This document shows, one piece after another, positions 24,429 to 35,500 of a stretch of 64,000 nucleotides of DNA (position 1 is its first letter; the number at the start of each line of letters is the position of its first letter). Below the pieces are notes generated by a model that worked only from the letters and a program-made list of their open reading frames with translations, did no database searches and had not been told where the DNA came from. The stretch lies in contig NZ_JANQDH010000033.1 of the NCBI RefSeq assembly GCF_029891735.1, positions 1-64,000 on the forward strand, given 5' to 3'. The translations under genes and the position numbers were made by a program. This DNA comes from Chrysosporum bergii ANA360D. Lineage in GTDB: Bacteria; Cyanobacteriota; Cyanobacteriia; Cyanobacteriales; Nostocaceae.

Positions 24429-25628
24429 ATGGAATTTGATTATTTTAGAAACAACGAAGCCAGTCCTCACAATAACCCCCAAAGCTTACTTAACTCTGGC
24501 TGGCGACCATTTCATAGACAATTAGACTGGGAATTTTTAGGGAAGCTGTTATTTCATGACACACAGGAATTAACTCAAAAAACCTTGAACTTAGCCAGCA
24601 ATTTCGCTGAGATATTAGGACGTAATAATTATGCTTGGTGGGCTAACTTATTGAATACAGTATCTGATAATACACGCAATGAAATAGAAAAATTTTGGAA
24701 CTACATCACACCAGACCCCCAATCACCGGATCATCAATACAAGGATATTTTGAGTACAGAGACACCTATTGTCCAATTTGTCAGTCGTAGCAGTATTCCT
24801 ATTGATTATGTTCTTAATCGCTTGCAAGAAATTACTGTGTTACGAATTTTAGGTTTATTAGATTGTCCTGATATTATTACCCAGCATTACTTAGAACGAG
24901 ATTTTTATTTTCCTGCGGAAAAATTCCTTAGTTGGGAGCGTTTAGAAGTTATTAATACAACTTATGCTTATTGGTCAAGCTACGACATTTGGCTGCAAGT
25001 AGAACCATACGATCGCGGCAAACGCCACTATACTTTAATGTCAAAGAATATCTCACCCCTGGTTAACAAAGCCACCTATGACTTAGCCGTGATGCTGAGT
25101 GGATATCAAAGTCGTGTAGGTAAAGTTAACAGTCAATATCCTATTCGCAGTTTTCCCCCGGATATTCAAAACTTTACCGACGCAGTGCAACAAGCAATTC
25201 TCACTCAAAATCAATTAGCTGTTTTAGTACATGGTGAACCGGGTACTGGGAAAACAGTATGGACACAAGCAGTGGCTAAAGAAATTATTGTACCTTTAGG
25301 CTATGTAGTATTTATTTTAGATCACGATGCGATCGCTAACTTTGTCCCTCCCAATTATTTAGAGCGGATTTGCATTATTATCAATGAGGCTGATAACTTA
25401 GCACACAATCGCGCCTCCCAAGCAGCCCAGTATAATAATAAAACAGAACATATACTTGGTTTATTAGATGGAAGTTTGTATCAAAGTATAATTGATGACT
25501 CTGGTATTCAACTCCAACAAAAGTTAGTTGTGTTGATGACTTGCAACACCACGGAAAGATTAGATCCCGCTATGTTGCGTAAAGGTAGAGTTGATTTAAT
25601 TTATCAATTTACACAAGTGTTTGTGTAG
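24429..25628 (+). CDS. AAA-family ATPase, unknown role
   Basis: 399 residues. The N-terminal 240 residues are of unknown fold and rich in aromatic residues. The C-terminal AAA module has Walker A GEPGTGKT (269-276), a Walker B-like strand ICIIINEAD (314-322) with Asn where Asp is usual before the Glu, and sensor-1 VLMTCNTTERLDPAMLRKGR with an arginine-finger-like R…GRVD. The domain ends soon after, so it lacks a long lid. AAA proteins of this type remodel partner proteins; no partner is suggested by neighbours. Confidence 0.85.
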   Translation: MEFDYFRNNEASPHNNPQSLLNSGWRPFHRQLDWEFLGKLLFHDTQELTQKTLNLASNFAEILGRNNYAWWANLLNTVSDNTRNEIEKFWNYITPDPQSPDHQYKDILSTETPIVQFVSRSSIPIDYVLNRLQEITVLRILGLLDCPDIITQHYLERDFYFPAEKFLSWERLEVINTTYAYWSSYDIWLQVEPYDRGKRHYTLMSKNISPLVNKATYDLAVMLSGYQSRVGKVNSQYPIRSFPPDIQNFTDAVQQAILTQNQLAVLVHGEPGTGKTVWTQAVAKEIIVPLGYVVFILDHDAIANFVPPNYLERICIIINEADNLAHNRASQAAQYNNKTEHILGLLDGSLYQSIIDDSGIQLQQKLVVLMTCNTTERLDPAMLRKGRVDLIYQFTQVFV

Positions 25629-25663
25629 TTTTTAGTCAAGGGAATTAACAAAACTATTTCAAT

Positions 25664-26959
25664 ATGACAACCATTTTTAACTCCCATCCAGAAAAAGTAA
25701 CCAGACTATTTTCTCATTTGGTCAGCCATAAAAATCAATTGATTCATCAACCAGGTAGCGTCTTAGGGAACACAGCCCTCATCGCCGGTACTACAGTTGG
25801 GGTTGGTATCCTAGCATTACCTGCTGTCACTCTACCATCCGGGGTTGTGCCTTCTACACTGTTATTAATTACTGTGTGGCTATATACCATTATTTCCGCT
25901 TTATTACTAGCAGAAGTATGTGTTAATGCTATGCGTGTAGAAGGACGTGTAAGTATTGGTTTGTTGGGGATGGTGGAAAAAACCTTGGGTTTTGTAGGGG
26001 CGCGAATTGCTGGAGCAGCATATTTATTTTTACACTATGCCCTACTAGTAGCTTACATGACCGAGGGAGGAAAAATTTTACTTTCTGGGTTCTCTCAGCT
26101 ATGGACAAAACAAAACATTCCCCCGGCTTGGGTAGGGACAGTAAGTTTCACCTTGTTATTTGGTGGGATGATGTGCTGGGGACGAAAAAAGTTAATGGAA
26201 AAATTGAATAATGCTTTTGTGGTAATTGTGATTACTTCTTTTTTGGGACTATTGCTGCTAGCAGGAGGACAAGTTAAGAGTGTGCAACTCTTAACTCAAA
26301 ACTGGACCGCCTTGGGGTCCGCTGTGTCAGTGATGTTAGTGGCGCTGTTTTTCCATAACATTGTCCCTGTGGTGGTGACTCAGTTAGAAGGAGATATACC
26401 TAAAATTCGCCGTTCTATGATCATTGGTTCTTTGATTCCTTTAATTATGTTTTTGGCCTGGAATGCTGTGATTTTAGGAAGTGTCAGTGTTGATATGGTT
26501 CAAACAACCGCTGAATTTGACCCAGTGCAAATCTTGCGCGGGGGTAGTGCTGGGGAATGGTTGGGGGTGTTATTATCTATCTTCTCAGAGTTTGCGATCG
26601 CCACTTCATTTATTGGTGTTGTTTATGGGTTGGTAGATTTTTTCCCAGATATCTTCCCATGGACAACAGGTAAACCCTTAATTCGTCTACCGCTTTTTTC
26701 AATAATTCTCTTACCTCCCATGAGTTTAGGTGCAATTAATCCTGGTATTTTCTTTAGCGCCCTAGATTTTGCTGGTGCTTTAAGCATTTCAGTTTTAGGC
26801 GGAATCATTCCGGCATTAATGACTTGGAAGCAGCGACAAGAACAGCAGTTATATAGTATTAATCAACGCTTTGTCCCTGGTGGTAACTTAACCTTAATTA
26901 TCATCATGGCAATTGCATCTGTATTGATTATTAGGCAAATACTCCTGATGATGGAATAG
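25664..26959 (+). CDS. Aromatic amino acid (tyrosine/tryptophan) permease family protein
   Basis: 431 residues with about 11 hydrophobic segments. The first helix carries the HAAAP/APC signature GNTALIAGTTVGVGILALPA, followed by LITVWLYTIISALLLAEVCV. This matches TyrP/Mtr-like proton-coupled transporters of tyrosine or tryptophan. A soluble N-terminal stretch of about 30 residues (NSHPEKVTRLFSHLV) precedes the membrane domain. It follows the AAA gene by 35 bp on the same strand. Substrate specificity is inferred from family only. Confidence 0.88.
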   Translation: MTTIFNSHPEKVTRLFSHLVSHKNQLIHQPGSVLGNTALIAGTTVGVGILALPAVTLPSGVVPSTLLLITVWLYTIISALLLAEVCVNAMRVEGRVSIGLLGMVEKTLGFVGARIAGAAYLFLHYALLVAYMTEGGKILLSGFSQLWTKQNIPPAWVGTVSFTLLFGGMMCWGRKKLMEKLNNAFVVIVITSFLGLLLLAGGQVKSVQLLTQNWTALGSAVSVMLVALFFHNIVPVVVTQLEGDIPKIRRSMIIGSLIPLIMFLAWNAVILGSVSVDMVQTTAEFDPVQILRGGSAGEWLGVLLSIFSEFAIATSFIGVVYGLVDFFPDIFPWTTGKPLIRLPLFSIILLPPMSLGAINPGIFFSALDFAGALSISVLGGIIPALMTWKQRQEQQLYSINQRFVPGGNLTLIIIMAIASVLIIRQILLMME

Positions 26960-26964
26960 GGAAC

Positions 26965-26986
26965 ATAGGCTAATTCATTAGCCTAT
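26965..26986. terminator. Bidirectional hairpin between permease and oligopeptidase genes
   Basis: ATAGGCTAAT-TC-ATTAGCCTAT, a perfect 10-bp stem that includes the oligopeptidase stop codon (26970-26972). It suits termination of two convergent genes only 10 bp apart. Confidence 0.65.
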
Positions 26987-29033
26987 CCAAAATGAAAGCA
27001 TATTCAAACGCCAACTCTCGCAAACTTTCATAACGTCCAGAAGCGCCGCTATGTCCTGCGTCCATGTTCATTTTCAGCAGCAGAATATTATTGTCTGTTT
27101 TCAGTTCCCGGAGTTTGGCTGTCCATTTAGCCGGTTCCCAATATTTAACCCGCGCATCATTCAAACCCGCAGTAATCAATAAGTCTGGGTAATGCTTCGC
27201 TTCAACGTTATCATAGGGGGAGTAAGATTTCATGTAATCATAATAAACCATGTCATTAGGATTACCCCATTCTTCCCATTCCATAGCTGAGAGAGGTAGA
27301 GAAGTATCTAGAATTGTTGTCACCACATCCACAAAGGGAACATCAGCCACCACAACTTTAAATAAATCAGGACGCATATTCATCACCGCACCCATTAATA
27401 AACCCCCAGCACTTCCCCCAGTAATGGCTAGGCGATCGCTTGCTGTCCAATTTTCAGCAATTAAATATTCTGCACAGGCGATAAAATCTGTAAAGGTGTT
27501 CTTTTTCTGTAAGAATTTCCCTTGTTCATACCACTGTCGCCCCATTTCTTCCCCGCCGCGAATATGGGCAATGGCAAATACTACTCCCCGGTCTAATAAT
27601 GTTAACCTACTAGATGAAAACGATGCAGGGTAAGAAGAACCATAAGCACCGTATCCTGTCAGTAACAAAGGATTTTTGCCATCTTGTTTAACTCCCTGTT
27701 TGTACACCATAGAAATGGGTATTTTTGTCCCATCTACAGCGGTAGCCATCAGCCACTCACTGCGATATTGAGTTTTATCATACCCTCCTAACACTTCCGT
27801 TTGTTTTTTCAACTCCCTTTCATGGCTGTCCATGTTGTAGTCAAAAACAGAATGGGGTGTAACTAAAGAAGTGTAATGAAAACGCAGTATGTTAGTATTA
27901 AACTCTAGGTTATTGCCTTCATAAAACTCATAAGTTGGTTCAGGAAAACTGATGTAATTTTCTTCCCCAGTGCCTAAGTTCTGCACCCTGGCTCTTGGCA
28001 ATCCTCCTTTTCTTTCATAAATAACTAAGTGATTAGCAAACAAACTTACCCCTAACAGTAGCACATCTTCTCTGTGGGGGATGATAGTTTGCCAATTTTC
28101 TCTACCGGGGGCGTATACTGATGTTTTCACTAATTGAAAATTAGTAGCATTGTAATTCGTAACAATGTAAAAATCATCATTGTGATGGTCAAGCTCATAT
28201 TCTACCCCTGTGGTTCGTGGCTGAACTATCTTCAAGTCACCCTGGGGATGATTGGCATCCAAATAATGAATTTCTGTAGTGATGCTACTTTCTAACTGCA
28301 TCACTATATATGATTTACTCAGGGTTTTACCCACATATAAATGAAAAATCTCATCTTTTTCTTCATATATTAACACATCTTTTTCAGCAGAAGTTCCTAA
28401 TGTGTGTCTGAGTAGTTGGTAAGGGCGATTAATATCATCAACTTTGGTGTAAAATCCAGTTTGATTGTCATTAGCCCACACAAAGGAAACATAAGTTTCT
28501 GTAATTGTTTCCGGATATAAGTGACCTGTGTTCAGGTGGAGAAAACACAAAGTATATTCCTCGGAACCTGTTGTATCAAACGAATAAGCTAATACTTGAT
28601 GATTGGGGCTAACGGCAAATACACCTAATTCAAAAAAATCATGACCTGCTGCCAATTCGTTCTCATCTAGTAGTATTTCTTCAGCAGCTTGTAAATTACC
28701 TTTTTTGCGGCAATGAATTGGATAAGATTTACCCTTTTCAGTGCGGCAATAGTAATAATAATCATCTATCCGGTTGGGGACTGATAAATCTGTCTCCTTA
28801 ATCCGCTCCAGCATTTCATTATATATCTGGGTTTGCAGCGCTTCTGTGTGCTGCATCATGGCTGCTGTGTAAGTGTTTTCAGCCTGCAAATATTCTATCA
28901 CCTTTGGATTATTAATATCTCGCATCCAAAAGTATTTATCTATGCGGCGATCGCCGTTTAATTCTAAAACTTCTGTTTGTTGCTCGGCAATGGGTGGGGT
29001 GACTATTCTTGGCAAGGTGGTATTTTGATTCAT
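26970..29033 (-). CDS. ptrB: Oligopeptidase B / S9 family prolyl oligopeptidase
   Basis: 687 residues, the usual length for oligopeptidase B, which cleaves short peptides after basic residues in the cytosol. An N-terminal β-propeller region (DKYFWMRDINNPKVIEYL… YYYYCRTEKGKSYPIHCRKK) precedes the α/β hydrolase domain. The catalytic triad is Ser541 in GGSAGG, Asp626 in GLNDARV and His661 in DAGHSGASGR. RGGEEMGRQWYEQGK, a strong oligopeptidase B motif, is present. No signal peptide. Confidence 0.93.
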   Translation of the reverse strand: MNQNTTLPRIVTPPIAEQQTEVLELNGDRRIDKYFWMRDINNPKVIEYLQAENTYTAAMMQHTEALQTQIYNEMLERIKETDLSVPNRIDDYYYYCRTEKGKSYPIHCRKKGNLQAAEEILLDENELAAGHDFFELGVFAVSPNHQVLAYSFDTTGSEEYTLCFLHLNTGHLYPETITETYVSFVWANDNQTGFYTKVDDINRPYQLLRHTLGTSAEKDVLIYEEKDEIFHLYVGKTLSKSYIVMQLESSITTEIHYLDANHPQGDLKIVQPRTTGVEYELDHHNDDFYIVTNYNATNFQLVKTSVYAPGRENWQTIIPHREDVLLLGVSLFANHLVIYERKGGLPRARVQNLGTGEENYISFPEPTYEFYEGNNLEFNTNILRFHYTSLVTPHSVFDYNMDSHERELKKQTEVLGGYDKTQYRSEWLMATAVDGTKIPISMVYKQGVKQDGKNPLLLTGYGAYGSSYPASFSSSRLTLLDRGVVFAIAHIRGGEEMGRQWYEQGKFLQKKNTFTDFIACAEYLIAENWTASDRLAITGGSAGGLLMGAVMNMRPDLFKVVVADVPFVDVVTTILDTSLPLSAMEWEEWGNPNDMVYYDYMKSYSPYDNVEAKHYPDLLITAGLNDARVKYWEPAKWTAKLRELKTDNNILLLKMNMDAGHSGASGRYESLRELAFEYAFILDRLMN

Positions 29034-29070
29034 TGTTGATGATCTCAGGCAAATGCAGATAACTATTTAA

Positions 29071-29772
29071 CTATTTAGTCAAAAAAAGTGAACTAGAACC
29101 TTTACTACCGCTATGAGACTTCTTTTTTAAGGTACACAAGCCAATTGCTGGTATAACCCCCAGAACCACAGCAGTAAGTCCTTGTCCACCCCAATACAAT
29201 ACAGCAATGCGATGGACATTTGGAATTAAATTTTCTATCAAAGACAGTAACCACAGGAAAAAACTAATCAACAGCAAACACACAGAAGGCAGAAAATTCC
29301 ACCACCACACTTGTTTAGCATAGCGTCGCAACACCAGCCATTGGCACAGTCCCAGCCAAGCTCCGGACAGAATGTACAGAATAGTTGACAATAGCCCCCA
29401 CATTAAGGCTAACTCAGAAGATAAACCCTGATCAGAAGAACTGGCAACAGAAGAAATATATTTCACCCAAGCTGTGCCGACACTGTAGGCTATTAACCAA
29501 CCTATACTAGTAGCCAGCATCCACAGGCGACCTGCAATATACTGACGTAACACCAGGGCTTGATCAGTTGCAAAAACCACCGCAAACAGAATATTAGCAA
29601 GGACTTTCACCCATGGCCACGAATCCACAGGAGCTAGGCCACCTAAAAGGCTTCTTTCTAAACCTATACTGCTAATGCCGCCCACAACCCATCCTAAAAT
29701 GCTCATTGAGGTAAATTGTAAACAAAACTTTGGTTGTTGGGGACGGGGGATCAAAAATTTTCCAGTTTGCAT
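29071..29772 (-). CDS. Polytopic membrane protein, unknown function
   Basis: 233 residues with about six hydrophobic segments (e.g. FTSMSILGWVVGGISSIGLE, LANILFAVVFATDQALVL, GLLSTILYILSGAWLGLCQW and LLLISFFLWLLSLIENLI) and repeated QxLVLRxY sequences (QALVLRQYIAGR and QWLVLRRYAKQV). The two similar halves suggest internal duplication. I recognise no characterised family. It follows oligopeptidase on the same strand (upstream of it, 37 bp gap). Confidence 0.6.
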   Translation of the reverse strand: MQTGKFLIPRPQQPKFCLQFTSMSILGWVVGGISSIGLERSLLGGLAPVDSWPWVKVLANILFAVVFATDQALVLRQYIAGRLWMLATSIGWLIAYSVGTAWVKYISSVASSSDQGLSSELALMWGLLSTILYILSGAWLGLCQWLVLRRYAKQVWWWNFLPSVCLLLISFFLWLLSLIENLIPNVHRIAVLYWGGQGLTAVVLGVIPAIGLCTLKKKSHSGSKGSSSLFLTK

Positions 29773-29892
29773 ATTATATTAAGTTAAGTAAAGCATTAAC
29801 TATCCTTAAAGTTAACCTCCTGAAAAAGCGTAATCTGAGAATGATAAGCTAAACAGTGGCATAAATATTAATGACTTAGGATCAAGTGTTAA

Positions 29893-30948
29893 ATGCGTGT
29901 TTCGTTAACTGCTCCTCATCTCCTCCGGGCTGCGCGTGGTGAATTAGTGGATCGTCCCCCTGTCTGGATGATGCGACAAGCGGGACGATATATGAAAGCA
30001 TATCGAGATTTAAGGGAAAAATATCCATCTTTCCGCGATCGCTCAGAAATTCCCGAAGTAGCCATAGAAATTTCCCTGCAACCTTGGCAAGCATTCCAGC
30101 CAGACGGAGTGATTTTATTTTCCGACATTGTTACCCCATTGCCAGGTTTAGGCATTGACATGGACATTGCCGAGGGTAAGGGGCCAATTATTCATTCCCC
30201 ACTGCGTAGTCAAGCCCAAATTGACAGCTTGCGCCCTTTAGAACCAGAAGCATCGCTACCATTTATCAAGACCATATTGCAGGCCTTACGCCAAGAAGTG
30301 GGCAATCACTCCACCGTTTTAGGCTTCGTGGGCGCACCCTGGACATTAGCAGCCTATGCAGTGGAAGGTAAAGGCTCAAAAACCTACTCAGTGATCAAAA
30401 ACATGGCCTTCTCAGACCCCACCATGTTACATCAGCTTTTAGGTAAACTAGCTGATGCCATTGCCGTTTATACCCGTTACCAAATTGACTGCGGCGCTCA
30501 AGTTGTGCAGATGTTTGATTCCTGGGCGGGTCAACTCAGCCCCCAAGATTATGATACCTTTGCTCTGCCCTATCAGCAAAGAGTTTTTCAGCAAGTTAAA
30601 CAAACTCATCCGGATACACCCTTGATTTTGTTGGTTAGTGGTAGTGCTGGTGTGTTAGAGAGAATGCCTAAATCTGGTGCTGATATTGTCACCGTAGATT
30701 GGGCAGTGGATATGGCACAAGCAAGAGCTAGATTAGGTAAACAGGTCAAAGTCCAAGGAAACCTTGACCCAGGGGTATTATTTGGTTCTCGTGAATTTAT
30801 CCGCGATCGCATTGTTGACACGGTTCGCAAAGCAGGAAACTGGGGACACATCCTCAATCTTGGTCATGGTGTCCTACCAGAAACCCCAGAAGAAAACGTC
30901 GCCTTCTTTTTTGAAACAGCAAAACAACTCAAAGCCTTAGAAGTTTAG
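29893..30948 (+). CDS. hemE: Uroporphyrinogen decarboxylase
   Basis: 351 residues. Converts uroporphyrinogen III to coproporphyrinogen III in haem and chlorophyll synthesis. Signature [20 protein letters not shown] (residues 21-40, with Arg28 and Arg32), Asp78 in [24 protein letters not shown] and [15 protein letters not shown] are all present. The ATG at 29893 gives the normal length. Monocistronic in appearance, with a hairpin after its stop. Confidence 0.98.
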   Translation: MRVSLTAPHLLRAARGELVDRPPVWMMRQAGRYMKAYRDLREKYPSFRDRSEIPEVAIEISLQPWQAFQPDGVILFSDIVTPLPGLGIDMDIAEGKGPIIHSPLRSQAQIDSLRPLEPEASLPFIKTILQALRQEVGNHSTVLGFVGAPWTLAAYAVEGKGSKTYSVIKNMAFSDPTMLHQLLGKLADAIAVYTRYQIDCGAQVVQMFDSWAGQLSPQDYDTFALPYQQRVFQQVKQTHPDTPLILLVSGSAGVLERMPKSGADIVTVDWAVDMAQARARLGKQVKVQGNLDPGVLFGSREFIRDRIVDTVRKAGNWGHILNLGHGVLPETPEENVAFFFETAKQLKALEV

Positions 30949-30979
30949 CTGTATTGTTAAATCTTCTCTCCATGATCAT

Positions 30980-30999
30980 GGTTGGGCAAATGCCCAACC
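30980..30999 (+). terminator. Hairpin downstream of hemE
   Basis: GGTTGGGCA-AA-TGCCCAACC, a perfect 9-bp stem starting about 30 bp after the hemE stop. There is no T-run, so it may be a REP-like element rather than a simple intrinsic terminator. Confidence 0.5.
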
Positions 31000-31021
31000 T
31001 AACTATATTACCTGTTTTAAT

Positions 31022-31969
31022 ATGAACCAAAAACGAATTTTTATCACTGGTGCAAGTGGCTGTATAGGTCACTACATCACAACCGCATTAATTCACCATA
31101 CCAACCATGAGTTATATTTATTCGTCAGAAACCCTGAAAAACTACAAATTGATCCGGAAATTCGCCCCGGTATCACCGTCTTAACTGGTGATATGCAAAA
31201 AATTCACCTTTTAGCTGACTTACTCCCAACAATTGATACAGCAGTCCTCACCGCTACAGCCTGGGGGGGCGATCGCACCTTTGATATTAATGTTTTCAAA
31301 ACAGTAGAATTAATCAAAATGCTTGATCCCCAGCGCTGTGAACAAGTCATTTATTTTTCTACAGCCAGTGTTTTAGATAAAAATAATCAACCCCTGACAG
31401 CAGCTGGAGAAATTGGTACAGATTATATTCGTTCTAAATATGAATGTTTACAAAAAATCTCCCAACTAGAAATAGCCCCCAAAATTACCAAAATTTTCCC
31501 CACTTTAGTACTAGGAGGCGATGAGCAAAAACCTTATTCTCATCTCACCCTAGGAATACCAGAAGTGATTAAATATATTAACATAATTCGCTTTTTACAA
31601 GTAGACGGCAGTTTTCATTTTATCCACGGGCGGGACATTGCTACCATTGTCCAATATTTAATTGACTCCCCACCCCAACCCCATCAACCGCGCCAATTTG
31701 TTTTAGGACAGCAAAAATTAACAGCAAACCAAGCCGTAGAACAGGTATGCGCCTACTTAGGTAAAAATATTTACTTTCGCATTCCCCTATCCTTAGCACT
31801 AGCTAACCTAATTATTGCCATATTTCGCATTCAAATGGCGGACTGGGATAGATTCTGCATGAATTACCGTCATTTTAGTTATGATGTGACTAATCCTACC
31901 ACATGGGGTTTACCCAATTACTGCGCTACCATGGGAGATGTCTTACAAATTAGCGGTATAGAAAAGTAA
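31022..31969 (+). CDS. NAD(P)-dependent epimerase/dehydratase (extended SDR)
   Basis: 315 residues with an N-terminal Rossmann motif (IFITGASGCIGHYITTAL, GxxGxxG at 10-16) and an SDR active-site pair Tyr135-xxx-Lys139 (DYIRSKYECL). A Ser-containing strand YFSTASV lies about 20 residues before, as in the family. The substrate is unknown; nucleotide-sugar or lipid intermediates are usual. A small secreted protein begins 14 bp downstream and may share its transcript. Confidence 0.85.
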   Translation: MNQKRIFITGASGCIGHYITTALIHHTNHELYLFVRNPEKLQIDPEIRPGITVLTGDMQKIHLLADLLPTIDTAVLTATAWGGDRTFDINVFKTVELIKMLDPQRCEQVIYFSTASVLDKNNQPLTAAGEIGTDYIRSKYECLQKISQLEIAPKITKIFPTLVLGGDEQKPYSHLTLGIPEVIKYINIIRFLQVDGSFHFIHGRDIATIVQYLIDSPPQPHQPRQFVLGQQKLTANQAVEQVCAYLGKNIYFRIPLSLALANLIIAIFRIQMADWDRFCMNYRHFSYDVTNPTTWGLPNYCATMGDVLQISGIEK

Positions 31970-31983
31970 AAAGAGCTAAAGAA

Positions 31984-32472
31984 ATGAACCCTTACACCCA
32001 TTGTCAAACTAAACTCTGGCTTTTAACTGCCCTAGCCTGGGTATTAATGCCTAAAACTGTTGAAGCTCAAACCATCCCTAATATTACTATTCCTACCCCC
32101 ACAGTCAGAGTACCAAATATTTCTATCACCCAACCATCATTTACTAACGGAAGGGTGAATAGTCCCGTCATCACACCAGGATTTACCAATACAAATACAC
32201 TAACTGTGAAGACCATTGATCCATTAAGCACCAGCCCAAGTAAAATTAATATTCCCAGGTTAAAAAAAATACCAAATATTCCCGTTAGTCAACCTAGAGT
32301 TAGCACTGAACCCACAATTAATATTCCTTTAGGAACAATACCAAGTATTGACTTTGGCAACATATCAATTACACGCCCTGACATCACCGAGTTAGAAACA
32401 GGTGTCACACTAAAAGTTAACGGTGAAATTGTGGATAATAGTCATCTGAACCACCTAATCATATCTCCCTAA
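31984..32472 (+). CDS. Small secreted repeat-containing protein, unknown function
   Basis: 162 residues. A signal peptide is visible (LWLLTALAWVLMPKTVEAQ, predicted cleavage after VEA). The mature part is low-complexity, rich in Ile, Pro, Thr and Asn, with recurring short motifs of the type xIPNITIPTPTVRVPNISI. This pattern suggests an extended or β-rich cell-surface polypeptide. No family recognised. Start at ATG 31984. Confidence 0.6.
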   Translation: MNPYTHCQTKLWLLTALAWVLMPKTVEAQTIPNITIPTPTVRVPNISITQPSFTNGRVNSPVITPGFTNTNTLTVKTIDPLSTSPSKINIPRLKKIPNIPVSQPRVSTEPTINIPLGTIPSIDFGNISITRPDITELETGVTLKVNGEIVDNSHLNHLIISP

Positions 32473-32597
32473 GAGGATGTTTGAGAAGCAAGAAAAGTAT
32501 GGTAGTGGGGGCTTATTGCAATAGGCCTCTACAAATAGAACAGTGAACACGTGAGATACAAATGTGGTGGATCAAAGCAATTCACGTAGCTCAACAC
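32473..32597. repeat. Possible IS or MITE remnants between convergent genes
   Basis: AGAGGATGTTTGAGAAGC just after the stop at 32472 resembles an end sequence often seen at transposase-related elements in cyanobacteria (recollection, not checked). CACGTGAGATACAAATGT (about 32548) is nearly the same as CACATGAGATACAAATGT near 8099. No coding sequence. Confidence 0.3.
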
Positions 32598-35500
32598 CTA
32601 AAACTTTAACTGCATATTGATTTGTCCATTCAAACCACCTTCGCCATCTTCTAAACGCGAATTAATTACCCAATTAGAGTTAGGGCTGCGATAACGAAGT
32701 ATCCATCCTAGGCTACTATTTCTTAGTTCCCTATTCATATTGGATAATCCTGTAGTATTATTACTCAGATTTATAGTTTGGTTATTAGGAGAGTTTGAAT
32801 AAGAACAACCCACGGTTAAAGTGCCAAATTTTGAGTTATTAATTATGTTATAAGTTGTTTCTAATTTGTATGTTGTTTCCCGATTACTAATAGACATAGA
32901 ACCATTGACATTTAAACTACTTTTATGGGAAAATATCAAAGATAGAAAAGTTACTAGATCCCCAATTCTATTGGATTTGATATCAGAGTTCAGTATGGAG
33001 GGGGCATAACTTAATATAGGATAAAACATTATGCTATAGTCTGTTTCTCTCAGTTGAAATACGTTACCCAAAGAAGTAGTTGACAAATTCAACGCATTAG
33101 GATTAGTGTTATATTCTAAAGAAAAAAAGTGGGAACTAGATACACTTTGGCTAGATGACTTATTCTCACCATGAGAGATATTGTTGAAATCTTTTTTCAA
33201 GGCGAGTTTCAATATTCCTCCCATAGAGCTTTCTTGAGTACCAACGGAATTAGATAAATTACTATTAACCATAGGTGCAGAATCAGGAAAAAGATTAAAC
33301 CACATCCCTGCTGATAAAGCATAGTTAAAATCATTCAGCGTACCAGACATGAGAAATTCCATAGCCGGGAGATAAATATCTCCCACATAAGAACGGGTGT
33401 CAATTTCTCTTTGCTGAGAAGTACTCAATACGATACGCCCCGAACCTAGAGTAAAGGCCTTACTCGATCCCGGTATAGGACCAACAGTAAATATTTTGCC
33501 GGAATCTACCACAAAAGATTCATTAAATAAAACCTCTCCATTAGAATTTGTTGCTTGAAGAAAGCTTAAATCAACAGTTCTGTTAATGTCAGTTATCTCG
33601 ACGGGAATATTAACACCTGTATAGGATATGGGATTAAGGTCAGAAAAATTTACAGACTCTATGACAAAAAACTCGTCAGGATTCCAAGGCGTTACTTCTT
33701 GCTCGATGAATTGGACTAATCTTCTATAAATTCCTGTTCTGAATTGGAATAATGATGAACTATTGGGAGTAACATTGGATGCAAAAGTATAACTTCCTGA
33801 AACTTGCGATAGGTTAGTATTACTATCTGCATAACTGAGTGTGTTATTCAACCGCGTATTCATTTCCCTTCGTTCCTCTGAGGTAGACTTGCTCTTGAGA
33901 TTACCTAAAGGACGTAACTGCTGATACTCTTCTTTAGCTACATTGAGAGTTTCATGCAAATCACCTGGATTGATTAAATTAAACAAGCCACCCACTATTA
34001 AACCCACACTGGCATTTACACTTTGATTGAAATCAGTATTTTTCCATTCTTCTGTAGTCAAAGATATACCTGGATTGCTAAACACGTTTAAATAACTTAA
34101 CCTAGCTTCCTCCGGATCATAGTAGATCAAATTGCGGTTACGAGACAAACTAAATGTATACCTAGACCAATATTCTCCCCCATCATTATTATTCAACTTA
34201 GTGGTAGTTGTAATTTTTGGCTCTTTGAACCCGAAGTTATTCCACATGAAGGAATTGAGATAATGTAAGTCTTTCTGTTGTTCCGTTAAAAAAGGATTGC
34301 TGAGAACTGCTACCAAGTCATTATTCTCACTCTCATTAAACCGTAATTTTTTCACACCAGGTAAAGAAGAAACTTCTGGTTGAAATGAAAACCCTTGACT
34401 AGTTAAAATATTACCCGGTGTCAGTCCAAAAGCAATGGCATTTTCCCTGGGAACACGACTACCAACTTCCAGGGTGACACCATTATTTAATAAAGGTTTT
34501 AAATTAACGGTAGGAAATCCCAAGAAAAATTCCGGTGCATTTGTAGCATCTAAATTTTCAAAAAAGGAACCGCCTCCTAAAATACTGCGTGTATTGCCCT
34601 TGTCAGGGTCATCCATGAAGTATATGCTTTGGTTAAAAGTACCATTAGGCTGGGTAATATTTAAGTTTAATTGAGCATCATCAGTTAAGTTTGTTCCAGG
34701 AGGTAAAGTAATTTCCGCAGCACCCACGATAAAAGAGACATCATCTAATTTTTGGTTTCCCACTAACTCTCTAAAGTCAACAGCTAAACCAATTGCTACT
34801 TGTGTTCCTTTGAAGGTGGTGGAAGTTTGAGCTGCTTGTGTGGTTGTTTGTTGACTAACTGAACCCTGATAACCAAGATTCATATGCTTTCCTTGAGTCT
34901 CCATGACCAACTGATTACCATCTAAAAGCCAATAAAATTGTTCATCTTGGGGATATAAAGAAATAGTCGCTGATTGTATTAAAGAATTTCTGCGGGAATT
35001 ATTTAATAGTGGGGTTGTCCGGTAATCAAAATTGAAAGTAGAGTACAAGCTAGATTTTAATGGTTGAAAATTACGAGGATTAATCACCAGTTGATCACTA
35101 GTATTTACCACATATGGATACCTTGACGCGCTGCTCTGTAACAAACCACGTATTAAAGCTGTCAAAACTGTTCTATTTTCTGTTGGTGTTGATGGTGGTT
35201 TTTTTGGTGGTTCTTGTGGTGGTTCTTGTGGTGGTTCTTCTGAGTCTGGTAAAGCAGGTATTTGAGGAATTTTAGGTATAGGTAAGTTGGGATTAAAGGG
35301 TTCTAAAGGCGGTTGGCTTTGTTGGTTTTCGATTACCTGTGCTATGGGCTGATTCTTAATGATAGGTTGGGGTGTAAATTGGTAAGCATCCGCGTGAATA
35401 AATTCTGGTTCAGCTACCTGATCAATAACATAAGTATTATTTACCCCGCGATTTACGAAATAATCGGGGAACTGAGAGTCAGAATTGCCACTCACATCAG

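Noticed and set aside
27250-27633. Plus-strand frame opposite the oligopeptidase gene
   Set aside because: Shadow of a strongly conserved gene; low-complexity peptide without motif.
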